A DNA stretch of 64,000 bases from Phyllobacterium sophorae (GCF_003010965.1 NZ_PGGM01000008.1:1-64000), one strand, 5' to 3'; numbered from the stretch's first letter, positions 51,766 through 61,327 are shown. Notes: generated from the sequence alone by a model not told the origin. Program-made: numbers and translations.

Positions 51766-53358
51766 ATGCGGAACTTCGAACATCCGGGACGGTCGATTGC
51801 CGTGGGGCGGAGCGGTATGGCTGCAACGTCCCATCCAATGGCAACCTTGACCGCAATCGACATTCTCAAAAGCGGTGGCAAGGCAATCGATGCTGCCGTC
51901 GCGGCCTGTGCGGTTCAGTGCGTCGTCGAGGCTGGCTCCACCGGAATCGGCGGCGATTGTTTCGCGTTGCTGGCACCGAGCGGCGGCGACGACGTGATTG
52001 CATATAACGGCTCTGGCCGCACTCCCGCAGCGGCACAATTGGGATGGTTCAAGGATCGCGGAATTTCCGAAATCGCCCGGTCGTCGCCCCATGCGGTGAC
52101 AATTCCGGGCGCCATCGATGCCTGGACGCGGCTTGTCGCTGACCATGGACGCATGTCGATGGCCGATATCTTGGCACCTGCGATCGCGCTTGCGCTTGAC
52201 GGCTATGGCATTACACCGCGCGTCGCCGCCGACATTTCGCATCAGCGCACTATGCTCGCATGCGACCCGTCCACGCGCCGCATTTTCCTCGACAACGATG
52301 AAGTGCCCGAAGTTGGTTCCATCCAGCGTCAGCCGGAACTCGCGCAGACGTTGTCGGCGATCGGCAGGCACGGCCGGGATGCCTTTTATCGCGGTGAAGT
52401 CGCCGAAGACATGGTCGCGCATCTTCGCTCGCTCGGCGGCCTGCACACGATCGAGGATTTCGCATCCGCCGCCGGGGAATATGTCACTCCCACCAGCGCG
52501 ACCTATCGCGGTTGGACAGTGCACGAGTGCCCTGCGAACGGCCAAGGCATTGTTGCTTTGATGATCCTCAATATTCTTAAGCGTTTCGCGCCATCCGGAG
52601 ATCCCTTGAGTGCCGACAACTTGCACATTGAGGTTGAGGCGACGCGGCTAGCCTACGCCGCACGGGACCGTTGGCTGGCGGACTCGGCGATATCCGATGT
52701 TCCGGCAAATTTCCTGCTTTCCGATCAGCTCGCCGACAGCCTCGCATCCAAGATCACATTGGACCATGCCTGTGACGCGACCGGCATCATCGATGGCGTT
52801 GAGCATTCCGACACGGTCTACATCTCGGTGGTCGACAAAGACCGCAACGCCGTCAGCTTCATCAATTCGATTTTCCACCCGTACGGCAGTGGCCTCATGG
52901 CACCGAAGTCGGGGGTGTTGTTCCACAATCGCGGCCAAAGTTTCGTGCTGAAAGAGGGGCATCCAAACGCGATCGGTCCGCGCAAGAGGCCCATGCACAC
53001 CATCATCCCGGGAATGGTGACCCGAGACGGCAAAACCTTGCTCTCATTCGGCGTCATGGGCGGGCACTATCAGGCCATGGGACATGCACACTTTCTGTCC
53101 AAGCTGTTCGACTATGGACTGGATATCCAATCGGCGGCCGACCTGCCCCGTCTGTTCCCTCTCCCCGGCACCGCGACAATCGAAGCGGAGGAGGCCATAC
53201 GCAACGCCGTCGGCGATGATCTGGCGGGCCGCGGCTTTGAGGTGGTTCCTCCGAAATGGGCCATCGGCGGTGCGCAGGCGGTTTGGATTGACCATCAGCA
53301 CGGAACCCTCCTCGGCGCGTCTGATCACCGCAAGGATGGTTGCGCCCTCGGTTACTGA
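51766..53358 (+). CDS. Gamma-glutamyltransferase-family hydrolase
   Basis: A 530-residue Ntn-hydrolase of the GGT family. The nucleophile is T350 in EHSDTVYISVVD, made by self-cleavage before T350. Conserved sites include STGIGGDCF, PGAIDAW and the C-terminal GVMGGHYQAMGH. There is no signal peptide, so it is cytoplasmic, unlike classical GGT. In an amine-degrading operon it may remove gamma-glutamyl groups from intermediates or act as an amidase. It starts 14 bases after the aminotransferase stop. Confidence 0.87.
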   Translation: MRNFEHPGRSIAVGRSGMAATSHPMATLTAIDILKSGGKAIDAAVAACAVQCVVEAGSTGIGGDCFALLAPSGGDDVIAYNGSGRTPAAAQLGWFKDRGISEIARSSPHAVTIPGAIDAWTRLVADHGRMSMADILAPAIALALDGYGITPRVAADISHQRTMLACDPSTRRIFLDNDEVPEVGSIQRQPELAQTLSAIGRHGRDAFYRGEVAEDMVAHLRSLGGLHTIEDFASAAGEYVTPTSATYRGWTVHECPANGQGIVALMILNILKRFAPSGDPLSADNLHIEVEATRLAYAARDRWLADSAISDVPANFLLSDQLADSLASKITLDHACDATGIIDGVEHSDTVYISVVDKDRNAVSFINSIFHPYGSGLMAPKSGVLFHNRGQSFVLKEGHPNAIGPRKRPMHTIIPGMVTRDGKTLLSFGVMGGHYQAMGHAHFLSKLFDYGLDIQSAADLPRLFPLPGTATIEAEEAIRNAVGDDLAGRGFEVVPPKWAIGGAQAVWIDHQHGTLLGASDHRKDGCALGY

Positions 53359-53378
53359 TATGAACATCGGAGAACCAG

Positions 53379-54812
53379 ATGTCAGACTATCCGCAAACCC
53401 AACTTTATATCAACGGCGGCTGGCGCGAGGGCTCGAAAGAGCGCCTTTCGATCATCAATCCTGCCTCCGATGAGATCATCGGCACCGTGGCGAATGCCGG
53501 GCGGGATAACCTTGACGAGAGCCTCGCCGCAGCGGCTACCGGTTTTAACCTTTGGCGCCAGATCAGTGCATTCGAACGGGCAAAGCTTCTGCACAACGCC
53601 GCGCAATTGCTGCGGGATCGCGTTGAAAAGATCGCAACCATCATGACGCTTGAACAGGGCAAGCCGATCGCGGAGTCCACAACAGAGACATTGGGAGCAG
53701 CCGACACGATCGATTGGTTCGCTGAGGAGGCCCGGCGTGCCTACGGTCGTGTTATCCCTTCCCGCTCCCTCAATGTCCGGCAGGTTGTCGTCAAGGAGCC
53801 TGTCGGTCCTGTCGCAGCATTCAGTCCGTGGAATTTTCCGCTGAACCAGGCGGTACGCAAGGTAGCTGCTGGTCTTGCGGCCGGCTGCTCCGTTATCCTG
53901 AAAGGACCCGAGGAGACCCCGGCAAGCTGCGCCGAACTTGTACGCGCATTTGCGGACGCCGGTCTGCCTGCGGGCGTGCTCAACCTGGTGTTCGGTGTCC
54001 CGGCGGATATCTCCGACCACCTCATTTCGCACCCGATCATTCGCAAGATCTCGTTTACTGGCTCAACGCCCGTCGGCAAACAACTTGCCGCTCTTGCCGG
54101 TGCCCATATGAAGCGGGTGACCATGGAGCTGGGCGGGCACGCGCCAGCAATCGTATTTGACGACGCCGACGTCGATCTGGCCGTCCGGATCCTGGCCGGA
54201 GCGAAATTCCGCAATGCGGGCCAGGTCTGCGTTGCTCCAACCCGCTTCCTCATTCAGGAGAAAGTCTATGCCAGTTTCCTTGATGGCTTCGTCAAGGCGG
54301 CCGAGGCGATCACGGTGGGCAACGGATTGGATGCTGGCGTGACCATGGGGCCACTCGCAAACGGCAGACGACTTGACGCCATGGAGGCGCTGACGTCCAA
54401 CGCTGTATCCCTGGGAGGAACGATTGCGACCGGCGGCGACAAAATTGGAAATCGCGGGAATTTCTACAAACCCACGGTGCTCACCAATGTACCGTTGGAA
54501 GCCCGGGTACTGAACGAGGAGCCTTTCGGTCCCATCGCGATCGTCAGTCCTTTTTCGACCTATGATGCCGCGATCGAAGAAGCCAACCGCCTCCCCTATG
54601 GCTTGGCTGCCTATGCCTACACGACATCCGCGAAAACGAGCGCCGCACTCGGCCGTGACGTACAATGCGGAATGCTCTCAATCAATCATCATGGTCTCGC
54701 GCTGCCGGAGTTACCCTTCGGCGGAACAAAGGACTCTGGCTATGGATCCGAAGGTGGAACTGAGGCGATGGACAACTTTTTCAACATCAAGCTGGTTACA
54801 GAATCCGTCTGA
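53379..54812 (+). CDS. gabD: Succinate-semialdehyde dehydrogenase-type aldehyde dehydrogenase
   Basis: A 477-residue dehydrogenase with E250 (ELGGHAPAIVF), C284 (GQVCVAPTR) and the cofactor loop FTGSTPVGK. The N-terminus and GLP-AGVLNLVFG pattern match GabD-like enzymes. Within the ureohydrolase, aminotransferase and GGT unit it would convert the semialdehyde formed from GABA to succinate. 20 bases separate it from the GGT gene. Confidence 0.9.
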   Translation: MSDYPQTQLYINGGWREGSKERLSIINPASDEIIGTVANAGRDNLDESLAAAATGFNLWRQISAFERAKLLHNAAQLLRDRVEKIATIMTLEQGKPIAESTTETLGAADTIDWFAEEARRAYGRVIPSRSLNVRQVVVKEPVGPVAAFSPWNFPLNQAVRKVAAGLAAGCSVILKGPEETPASCAELVRAFADAGLPAGVLNLVFGVPADISDHLISHPIIRKISFTGSTPVGKQLAALAGAHMKRVTMELGGHAPAIVFDDADVDLAVRILAGAKFRNAGQVCVAPTRFLIQEKVYASFLDGFVKAAEAITVGNGLDAGVTMGPLANGRRLDAMEALTSNAVSLGGTIATGGDKIGNRGNFYKPTVLTNVPLEARVLNEEPFGPIAIVSPFSTYDAAIEEANRLPYGLAAYAYTTSAKTSAALGRDVQCGMLSINHHGLALPELPFGGTKDSGYGSEGGTEAMDNFFNIKLVTESV

Positions 54813-54831
54813 CCGAATGCGAGGAAGCATC

Positions 54832-55836
54832 ATGCGCCGCTTTTTACCCGATATCTTCACGACACTGCTGATCTCCACCGTCATCCTGGCCTCACTGCTT
54901 CCGGCGAGCGGCACTTTCGCAGATTATTTCGGCATTGCCACCAGCCTCGCTATCGGGCTGCTGTTCTTCCTGCATGGCGCGCGCCTGTCCACCGATGTTG
55001 TCATTGCCGGCTTGCTGCATTGGCGTCTGCACCTCGTCATTCTTCTGACGACATTCGCCCTATTTCCGCTTCTTGGTATGGCGCTGGGTTTCATTCCCAT
55101 TTCGATCCTGCCCCAGCCGCTCTATCTCGGCATCCTTTTCTTGTGTGTCCTGCCGTCAACCGTGCAGTCTTCGATCGCATTCACGTCGATGGCAGGCGGG
55201 AATGTGCCTGCCGCCATCTGCTCGGCTTCGGCTTCCAACATCTTCGGCATGTTCCTGACACCGCTGCTCGTTGGCTTGCTCTTTTCCATCGGTGGCCATG
55301 GCGGCTTTTCCTGGGATGTCCTGCAGAAGATCCTGCTGCAGCTCCTCGCGCCTTTCGCCGTCGGGCAGATCCTGCAGCCATGGATCGGGAATTGGATCCG
55401 CTCCAAGAAGAGAATTCTAACGCCTGTCGATAGAGGTTCTATCCTGATGGTGGTTTATCTCGCCTTCAGCAAAGCGGTGGTGGAGGGATTGTGGCAGACC
55501 TTCTCGCTCAGAGATATTGCAGTTGTCATTGTGCTCGACGCACTGCTTCTCGCCTTTGTGCTGGTGCTCACCATGTATGGCAGCCGCCACCTCGGCTTCA
55601 ACAGGGCTGACGAAATCACCATCACGTTTTGTGGATCGAAGAAGAGTCTTGCCAGCGGCGTACCGATGGCGGGCGTTATCTTCGCCGGCCAGTCTATCGG
55701 CGCCATCGTGCTGCCGCTGATGATTTTCCACCAGATTCAGCTAATGGCCTGCGCAGTAATTGCTCAGAAATATGCTGATGCCACTGCAAGCTCCGCATCG
55801 GACAAGACCCTAAATCCCAATTCTGCCCGTACCTGA
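54832..55836 (+). CDS. BASS-family transporter (bile acid:sodium symporter-like)
   Basis: A 334-residue integral membrane protein with nine to ten hydrophobic segments of the SBF-like/YfeH branch. VIAGLLHWRLHLVILLTTFALFPLLG, LPSTVQSSIAFTSMAGGN and FCGSKKSLASGVPMA are family landmarks. GAGGA precedes the ATG at 54832; an ATG at 54817 is less well placed. Last gene of the enzyme unit, so it may move an organic-acid or amine end product across the inner membrane. Confidence 0.85.
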   Translation: MRRFLPDIFTTLLISTVILASLLPASGTFADYFGIATSLAIGLLFFLHGARLSTDVVIAGLLHWRLHLVILLTTFALFPLLGMALGFIPISILPQPLYLGILFLCVLPSTVQSSIAFTSMAGGNVPAAICSASASNIFGMFLTPLLVGLLFSIGGHGGFSWDVLQKILLQLLAPFAVGQILQPWIGNWIRSKKRILTPVDRGSILMVVYLAFSKAVVEGLWQTFSLRDIAVVIVLDALLLAFVLVLTMYGSRHLGFNRADEITITFCGSKKSLASGVPMAGVIFAGQSIGAIVLPLMIFHQIQLMACAVIAQKYADATASSASDKTLNPNSART

Positions 55837-55872
55837 AATCCGCAGCTCGGCTGAAGCACTACGATGCAGATT

Positions 55873-56187
55873 TCAAGCAACAATGGGATTGATGCATTGC
55901 CTCCGCGCCGCACAAGAATGCCTCGATTGATGCCCGGGCCGGTGCCTAAAGAGCCAGACGTTAGTATCGGGCCAAATCGTGCAAACAGATCCCAATCTGT
56001 TTGCTCGGCCTCCAGCCGCCGCTTGGCTTCCAAGGCGCGCCATAAGAAGGAGGTTGGATAAGGTCGTCATCACCAGGTTGATCAGGCACGTGACTCCGTA
56101 GAAGACGAACGGCTGCCTGGTGCTGGCGACGGCGAGCGATATCTGTCGAAGCAGGTCGTCGAGCGCGACCACCGAGGGACAGCCCAA
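55873..56187 (-). pseudogene. Decayed C-terminal fragment of a polar amino-acid ABC permease
   Basis: The minus-strand frame reads SVVALDDLLRQISLAVASTRQPFVFYGVT and then LINLVMTTLSNLLLMA, matching the last third of HisQM/OccQM-type permeases (compare GSTRRPFEFYLTAVVLYL in the intact gene at 46640-47365). It has no proper start, and a LEAKRRLEAEQTDWD-like continuation appears in a shifted frame near 56033. The N-terminal two thirds are missing. No matching partner genes remain nearby. Confidence 0.62.
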
Positions 56188-56212
56188 TTATTCCCGAAAC
56201 CCGGCAGAGCCC

Positions 56213-57208
56213 TCAGAGCCTTACCACCGCCTTGATCAGTCCGGCCCTGTCCTGCGCGAGTTCGGGCAGGCGCTGCGGCAGATCGGCCAGCGGCAAGATC
56301 ACCGAGCAGAGGGCATGCGTGGAAATCTTGCCCTCACGGATGGCCGCCATGACGGTTTCGAAATCTGACTGGACTGCATTGCGGCTGCCGATGATGCGCG
56401 TTTCCCGCTTGTGGAATTCCGCGTCGTCAAAACGAATATGATCCTTCACGACGCTGACGAGCACATAGCTGCTGCCATGCGCGAGGAATGGAAAGCCTGC
56501 CTCTATGGCTGCCGCAGCCCCCGTCGCGTCGAAGACGGTATCGAAGCCATCGGCGCGGTCGCCTTCGAGGACCCGCGACGCATCTTCATACGTATTTTGA
56601 AAACCGAACTTCTCGCGCGCCAAGGCCAGCCGCTGCGCGCTCAAATCCAAAAGATGGACCTCCGCGCCTGCGAGCCGCGCGAAAAGCGCTGTCCCGATGC
56701 CGATGGGTCCGGCTCCCGTGACCAGCACCCGGTCGCCGGCGGCCAGTCCCGAACGGGCCACGGCATGGGCCCCGATCGCCAGGAATTCGACCATGGCCGC
56801 CTGGATTTCGTCGAGTCCTTCGGCGGCTGTCAGGTTGCCCGCCGGAACAGCAATGCGCTGGCAGAGGCCGCCGTCGCGATGAACGCCCAACACCGCAATG
56901 TTCGAGCAGCAATTGGGCTTGCCGCGCAAGCAGGCCCGGCATTTGCCGCAGGCGATATAGGGATTGATCACGACAAGGGTACCGGCCTCGATGCCGCCTG
57001 CAGAGGTGACCAGCCGGCCACTGAGTTCATGGCCGATAACGCGTGGATAATTGAGATAGGGATGCTTGCCGGCATAGATGTGATAATCCGTTCCGCAAAT
57101 GCCGACCGCCGCGATATCGACAAAGGCCCAGCCTTCCGGCAAGTCCACGGGAAGAGGCCGTTCGATGAGCTCGAACCGTCCCGGTTCGACACAGGTGCCG
57201 CATAACAT
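56213..57208 (-). CDS. Zinc-dependent alcohol/polyol dehydrogenase (MDR family)
   Basis: A 331-residue medium-chain dehydrogenase. Catalytic zinc residues fit C38 (GICGTD), H60 and E61 (GHELSG); the structural zinc cysteines are C87, C90, C93 and C101. The NAD site is VLVTGAGPIGIG. ATG at 57208 is used because GAGGAAGG lies eight bases upstream; a TTG at 57226 extends the frame by six codons. Last gene of the first CUT2 importer operon, it likely oxidises the imported sugar or polyol (L-idonate/threonate-type enzymes are the closest patterns). Confidence 0.87.
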   Translation of the reverse strand: MLCGTCVEPGRFELIERPLPVDLPEGWAFVDIAAVGICGTDYHIYAGKHPYLNYPRVIGHELSGRLVTSAGGIEAGTLVVINPYIACGKCRACLRGKPNCCSNIAVLGVHRDGGLCQRIAVPAGNLTAAEGLDEIQAAMVEFLAIGAHAVARSGLAAGDRVLVTGAGPIGIGTALFARLAGAEVHLLDLSAQRLALAREKFGFQNTYEDASRVLEGDRADGFDTVFDATGAAAAIEAGFPFLAHGSSYVLVSVVKDHIRFDDAEFHKRETRIIGSRNAVQSDFETVMAAIREGKISTHALCSVILPLADLPQRLPELAQDRAGLIKAVVRL

Positions 57209-57222
57209 TCCGTTGTCCTTCC

Positions 57223-58035
57223 TCAATGCGAATTCAGGCCGGGTTGCAATGCGCTAGCAGCGTTGCGCGGCCGCCAGCCGTCGGGCATCTCGCCCTTGAT
57301 GATCAGGCTCAGCACATCATCCTTGGTTACCTGTTCGATGTGGTAACCGCCGACATTGCGTCCCCGGTTCATCACCACGATGCGGTCACAAAGGTCAAAG
57401 ACGTCGTGGATGTCGTGGCTGATGAGAAAGATGCCGATACCTTCGCTGCGCAACTGCCTGATGAGATCGGCGACCATGGCCGTCTCAGCTGGCCCGAGGG
57501 CAGCCGTCGGCTCGTCCATGATAAGGACCTTCACGTTGAAATAAATGGCGCGCGCGATGGCGATGACCTGCCGCTGGCCGCCGGAGAGCCGCGACACCGG
57601 ATCGCTCAGATTCTTGAAGTTGGGATTGAGCCGATGCAGCACCCGCCGCGCTTCGACCATCATTCGCTTGTCATCGAGATTGCCCCAGCGCGTCTTTAGC
57701 TCGCGGCCGAGAAACAGGTTGGAGGGCGCATCGAGGTGATCGGCAAGGGCGAGTGTCTGATAGATGGTCTCGACGCCCTGGCGTCGGGCATCCTGGGGTG
57801 ACACGAAGCGGACATCCTCGCCCCGCATCCTGATCCTGCCGGCGTTCGGCGCCATGGCGCCAGAGAGGATCCGCATCAGGCAGGATTTTCCTGCCCCATT
57901 GTGGCCGAGTACGCCGACGACCTCTCCGGGAAAGAGGTCGACTGACACGTTTTCAACAGCGTGCACGCCGCCGAAACTCTTCTGGATATCGATCATCTCG
58001 ACCAGCGGCCGCGATTCTTTGACTTGCGCGTTCAT
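57223..58035 (-). CDS. CUT2-type sugar ABC transporter ATP-binding protein, single domain
   Basis: A 270-residue ATPase with Walker A GHNGAGKS, signature [15 protein letters not shown] and Walker [16 protein letters not shown]. The LGPAE and [22 protein letters not shown] stretches are those of the FrcA-like single-domain CUT2 ATPases; most CUT2 systems use a fused double ATPase. It is followed by the dehydrogenase gene. Confidence 0.9.
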   Translation of the reverse strand: MNAQVKESRPLVEMIDIQKSFGGVHAVENVSVDLFPGEVVGVLGHNGAGKSCLMRILSGAMAPNAGRIRMRGEDVRFVSPQDARRQGVETIYQTLALADHLDAPSNLFLGRELKTRWGNLDDKRMMVEARRVLHRLNPNFKNLSDPVSRLSGGQRQVIAIARAIYFNVKVLIMDEPTAALGPAETAMVADLIRQLRSEGIGIFLISHDIHDVFDLCDRIVVMNRGRNVGGYHIEQVTKDDVLSLIIKGEMPDGWRPRNAASALQPGLNSH

Positions 58036-58053
58036 GGATTTTCCTGATGAGAG

Positions 58054-58083
58054 GAGAAGGCAGAGCCAAAGCCCTGCCTTCTC
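58054..58083 (-). terminator. Intercistronic stem-loop between binding-protein and ATPase genes
   Basis: GAGAAGGCAG (58054-58063) and CTGCCTTCTC (58074-58083) pair perfectly over ten bases with a ten-base loop, in the 60-base gap after the binding-protein stop. There is no U-run. It should raise the level of the binding-protein message relative to downstream genes. Confidence 0.72.
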
Positions 58084-58095
58084 ACGGCCCGCCGT

Positions 58096-59037
58096 TCAGT
58101 AAAGAACGTTCTTGGCCTCGGGAGCAGCGATGTTGTCCTTGGTGACGGCGACCACGCCCGTATCGATCTGCGCCTCGACCTTCTTGCCGCCGACGATGTC
58201 AAGAATGGCCTTCACGCCGAGTTCGCCCATCTGGTAGGAACCCTGGACCATGGTCGCTGCGAGCGTGCCATCCTTGACGAAAGCCTGCAGGTCTTCGTTG
58301 CCGTCAAAGCCGATGGCAACGACCTGTCCCTTCTTGCCGGCCTGGACGATCGCACGCCCCATGCCGACGGCAGTTGGCTCGTTGGCACCGAAAATGCCTT
58401 TAAGATCCGGATTGGCGGAAAGCATGTCCGTCGTCTGGTTGAGTGCCGTGGCCATCTGGGATTGCGAATAAAAGGGACCAACAATTTCCAGTTTGGAATT
58501 CGCCTTCAGATGATCGACGAAGCAGCCGACACGACCCACTTCTGAACCGACGCCCGCCACATAAGACATCACGGCCACCTTGCCTTCGGTGCCGACCTTG
58601 TCGATCATCATCGTCGCGGCAAGCTTGCCGGCCGCGCAGTTATCGGTCGAAAGGAAGGTCTGATAGGTATCCTTGGCAGCCTCTGAGAGAGCGGAGTCGA
58701 TGATTGCGACCGGGATACCAGCTTCGTGGGCCTTTTTGACGGCCGGAGCAAGCGCATCCGGATCCGACGGTGCGAGCACGATGCCAATCACACCGCGATT
58801 GATAGCGTTTTCGACCATGCTGAGCTCGTCGGCAATCGCGGATTCGGCAGCCGGGCCGTTGAAGGTCATCGTGTGTTCGCTCTGGCCGGCGATCGCGGCA
58901 GAAGCGCCTTTGTTGACATTTTGCCAGAAGTTGGAGTTGGTAGTCTTGACGATCACGGCGATTTCTCCCGCCATGACGGTGGCGGGCGCGGCGATCATCG
59001 TGCTTGCCAGCAGCAGTGCTTTCAAGGTCTTCTTCAT
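58096..59037 (-). CDS. CUT2-type sugar ABC transporter substrate-binding protein
   Basis: A 313-residue ribose/LacI-like periplasmic binding protein with a Sec signal (MKKTLKALLLAST, cleaved after VMA near residue 23). GEIAVIVKTTNSNFWQNVNKGA and GIVLAPSDPDALAPAVKKAHEAGIPVAIID in pieces follow the family layout. AGGAGG precedes the ATG. Second gene of the operon, between permease and ATPase. Confidence 0.92.
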   Translation of the reverse strand: MKKTLKALLLASTMIAAPATVMAGEIAVIVKTTNSNFWQNVNKGASAAIAGQSEHTMTFNGPAAESAIADELSMVENAINRGVIGIVLAPSDPDALAPAVKKAHEAGIPVAIIDSALSEAAKDTYQTFLSTDNCAAGKLAATMMIDKVGTEGKVAVMSYVAGVGSEVGRVGCFVDHLKANSKLEIVGPFYSQSQMATALNQTTDMLSANPDLKGIFGANEPTAVGMGRAIVQAGKKGQVVAIGFDGNEDLQAFVKDGTLAATMVQGSYQMGELGVKAILDIVGGKKVEAQIDTGVVAVTKDNIAAPEAKNVLY

Positions 59038-59070
59038 TTTCTCCTCCTGTGATGAAGACAGTTTTGCCGG

Positions 59071-60093
59071 TTAACGGCGGCTTCGCAGCTGATCGACATA
59101 GACCGCCATGATCACGACGAAGCCGATGATGATCTGCTGAATAAAGGCTGAGACGCCGGCCATGTTCAGGCCATTGCGCAAAACTCCGATGATGAAGGCG
59201 CCGATCATCGTTCCGGAAACGGTTCCCACCCCGCCCATCAGTGACGACCCGCCGATGACGGCCGCAGCGATTGCGTCGAGCTCGTACATGACGCCCTCAT
59301 TGGGCTGTGCGGTGACCAGACGGGACATCAAGACGATCCCTGCCAGACCGGCGAGCGCGCCGGACATGACATAGGCGGCAAGCTTGGTTCGATCGACCGC
59401 GACACCGGAAAGCCGCGCAGCTTCCTCATTCGAACCAGTGGCATAGATGTGGCGGCCGATAGAGCGGCGGCGCAACATGAAGGCGACGGTCACGGCGACG
59501 ACAACAAGCAGGATCGCCGGATAGGGAATTCCCGGAAAAATGACCTTGGGCAACCCATTCGAACCCATGCCAATCACACGGAAAAGCGAACCGTTGCCCA
59601 GTTTGCCGAACGCCTCGCCCAATTGCGAAATCGGAGCGGCGCCGGTGATCTGCAAGGCGGTGCCCCGCGCGATCAGCATCATGCCGAGCGTGGCGACAAA
59701 GGGCGTGATGCGCATCTTCGTGACCACGATCCCATTGACAGCTCCACACAGTGCCCCGACTACGATTCCCATGGACATGCCGAGCGGTACGGGCATGCCG
59801 GCCTTGACCGCAAGACCAGCCACGGTTCCGGAAAGCGCCAGCACCGAACCCACGCTGAGATCGATCCCGCCGGTCACGATTACCAGCGTCATTCCGATCC
59901 CGAGCAGGCCGATTACCGACGTCTGCAACAACACCGTCAGCCCGTTGCCAACGCTCAGGAAGGCTGCATTGCCGAAGGCGAAGAGTGCTATCAGCATGAA
60001 AAGCGTGAACAGCGCGGAAAGCTTGTGCAGGGCATCGGATGTAATTTTGACCCGAGCTAACGGCACAACAATCCGATCCACATCAACTGACAT
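59071..60093 (-). CDS. CUT2-type sugar ABC transporter permease
   Basis: A 340-residue RbsC-type permease with about nine hydrophobic segments. VIVTGGIDLSVGSVLALSG and GGSSLMGGVGTVSGTMIGAF are family hallmarks. GGAGGGG lies about six bases before the ATG at 60093; the frame continues upstream without motifs. First gene of the leftward CUT2 operon, divergent from the GntR-like regulator. Confidence 0.9.
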   Translation of the reverse strand: MSVDVDRIVVPLARVKITSDALHKLSALFTLFMLIALFAFGNAAFLSVGNGLTVLLQTSVIGLLGIGMTLVIVTGGIDLSVGSVLALSGTVAGLAVKAGMPVPLGMSMGIVVGALCGAVNGIVVTKMRITPFVATLGMMLIARGTALQITGAAPISQLGEAFGKLGNGSLFRVIGMGSNGLPKVIFPGIPYPAILLVVVAVTVAFMLRRRSIGRHIYATGSNEEAARLSGVAVDRTKLAAYVMSGALAGLAGIVLMSRLVTAQPNEGVMYELDAIAAAVIGGSSLMGGVGTVSGTMIGAFIIGVLRNGLNMAGVSAFIQQIIIGFVVIMAVYVDQLRSRR

Positions 60094-60224
60094 AACGCCC
60101 CTCCCTGAGCGGTATAAAATAATTAAATGCAGACTGCAGGTCAGAGTATGCGCTGTCAATTGTTTTTAATTATTGTCGACATTTGTCTTTTGGTATATTG
60201 CGAACAGCGACAGAAGGGCGCGCG
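60094..60224. promoter_or_regulatory. Divergent permease/regulator promoter with two palindromes
   Basis: TGCAGACTGCA (60128-60138) and TGTCGACA (60174-60181) are short palindromes in the AT-rich gap between the CUT2 permease and the GntR-like gene. Either may be the operator of that regulator. AAGGG before 60225 is its ribosome binding site. Confidence 0.5.
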
Positions 60225-61127
60225 ATGGCAAGAACAGATGAACGTTTCAGGGCAACTTTCAATGCGCTTCTCCGTGAGTGTTCCGCGTTGAAACCCGGCG
60301 ATTTGCTGGCTTCGGAACTGGCGCTTGCTGCGCAATTCGACGTGAGCCGTACGGTGATCCGTTCAATCCTCGAACGTCTGGACATGATCGGGGTGGTGCA
60401 ATGGAGGGGGCGCCAGAAGGCGCTCATGCGGACGCCGCGCCCAGACGAATGGCTGACGGTAAGTGCGAGCCAGGTTTCCCCCGAAGAGCTCGAACGCCAG
60501 TTTCTCTACTGGATCCTGCGCTTCGACGTGCCGCCGGGGACGCCGCTCAATGTCGCCGAACTTGCCCGGCGTTTTCGGGTCAGCGTCCACGGCCTGCAGG
60601 AATTCCTAGCGTCGTTGAGCCGGTTCGGCCTTGTCAAACGGCGGCCCAAAAATGGTTGGGAACTGGTTGGATTCACTTCTGATTTTGCGATCGAGCTTTC
60701 CGATTTCCGAATGATGATTGAGCTCAACGCGATTTCGCAGCTCATTGCGCTGCCCGACAACCACCGGATTTGGCACAAGATCGAGGAGCTAGAAGAGGCG
60801 CATCGCGCACTGGCAGAGGCAATCGATGAGCGCTTTCACGATTTTTCCCTGCTGGACGAGCGCTTTCACCTGGCGATAGGCAGCGTCACGCGCAATCGCT
60901 TCGTCGCCGAGTTCCAGAAGGTGATCTCCCTGATTTTCCACTACCATTATCAGTGGGATAAGAAGGACGAACGCGAGCGCAACGCAGCCGCGATCGACGA
61001 ACATCTAAGACTGATCGCGGCCCTGAAATCGCGCGACGAAACCTCCGCACTCGCGGCAGCTCGCGATCACCTGCGCACTTCGAAGCAAACACTGCTCTCC
61101 TCGCTGCGCATTCACGCCCTATCCTAG
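60225..61127 (+). CDS. GntR-like regulator with two winged-helix segments
   Basis: A 300-residue regulator. Residues about 5-68 form a GntR winged helix (GDLLASELALAAQFDVSRTVIRS in pieces). A second helix-turn-helix-like segment lies at about 92-150 (TPLNVAELARRFRVSVHGLQEFL), followed by an FCD-like ligand domain (about 155-290, with DERFHLAIGS and DEHLRLIAAL). The second segment is not part of standard FadR or VanR proteins. Divergent from the CUT2 operon, which it probably controls. The ATG at 60225 follows AAGGG. Confidence 0.83.
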   Translation: MARTDERFRATFNALLRECSALKPGDLLASELALAAQFDVSRTVIRSILERLDMIGVVQWRGRQKALMRTPRPDEWLTVSASQVSPEELERQFLYWILRFDVPPGTPLNVAELARRFRVSVHGLQEFLASLSRFGLVKRRPKNGWELVGFTSDFAIELSDFRMMIELNAISQLIALPDNHRIWHKIEELEEAHRALAEAIDERFHDFSLLDERFHLAIGSVTRNRFVAEFQKVISLIFHYHYQWDKKDERERNAAAIDEHLRLIAALKSRDETSALAAARDHLRTSKQTLLSSLRIHALS

Positions 61128-61327
61128 CGGGTCGAAGATTGCATCAGCGCCCTTGGGCCACGATGCATGGATTGCATCGACATTGCTGCGCTCAGGAGCA
61201 CCGATGTGACCGCCGGGTGGGTCATGGTGGAGCGAAGTGCCGCGGCGGCGAGGAGTACCGCAAACGACTCGGCGGGGCTTTTGGACCAACCGCGCCTTTT
61301 CGTGCATGTGCGGCGTCGCAGGGAGGC

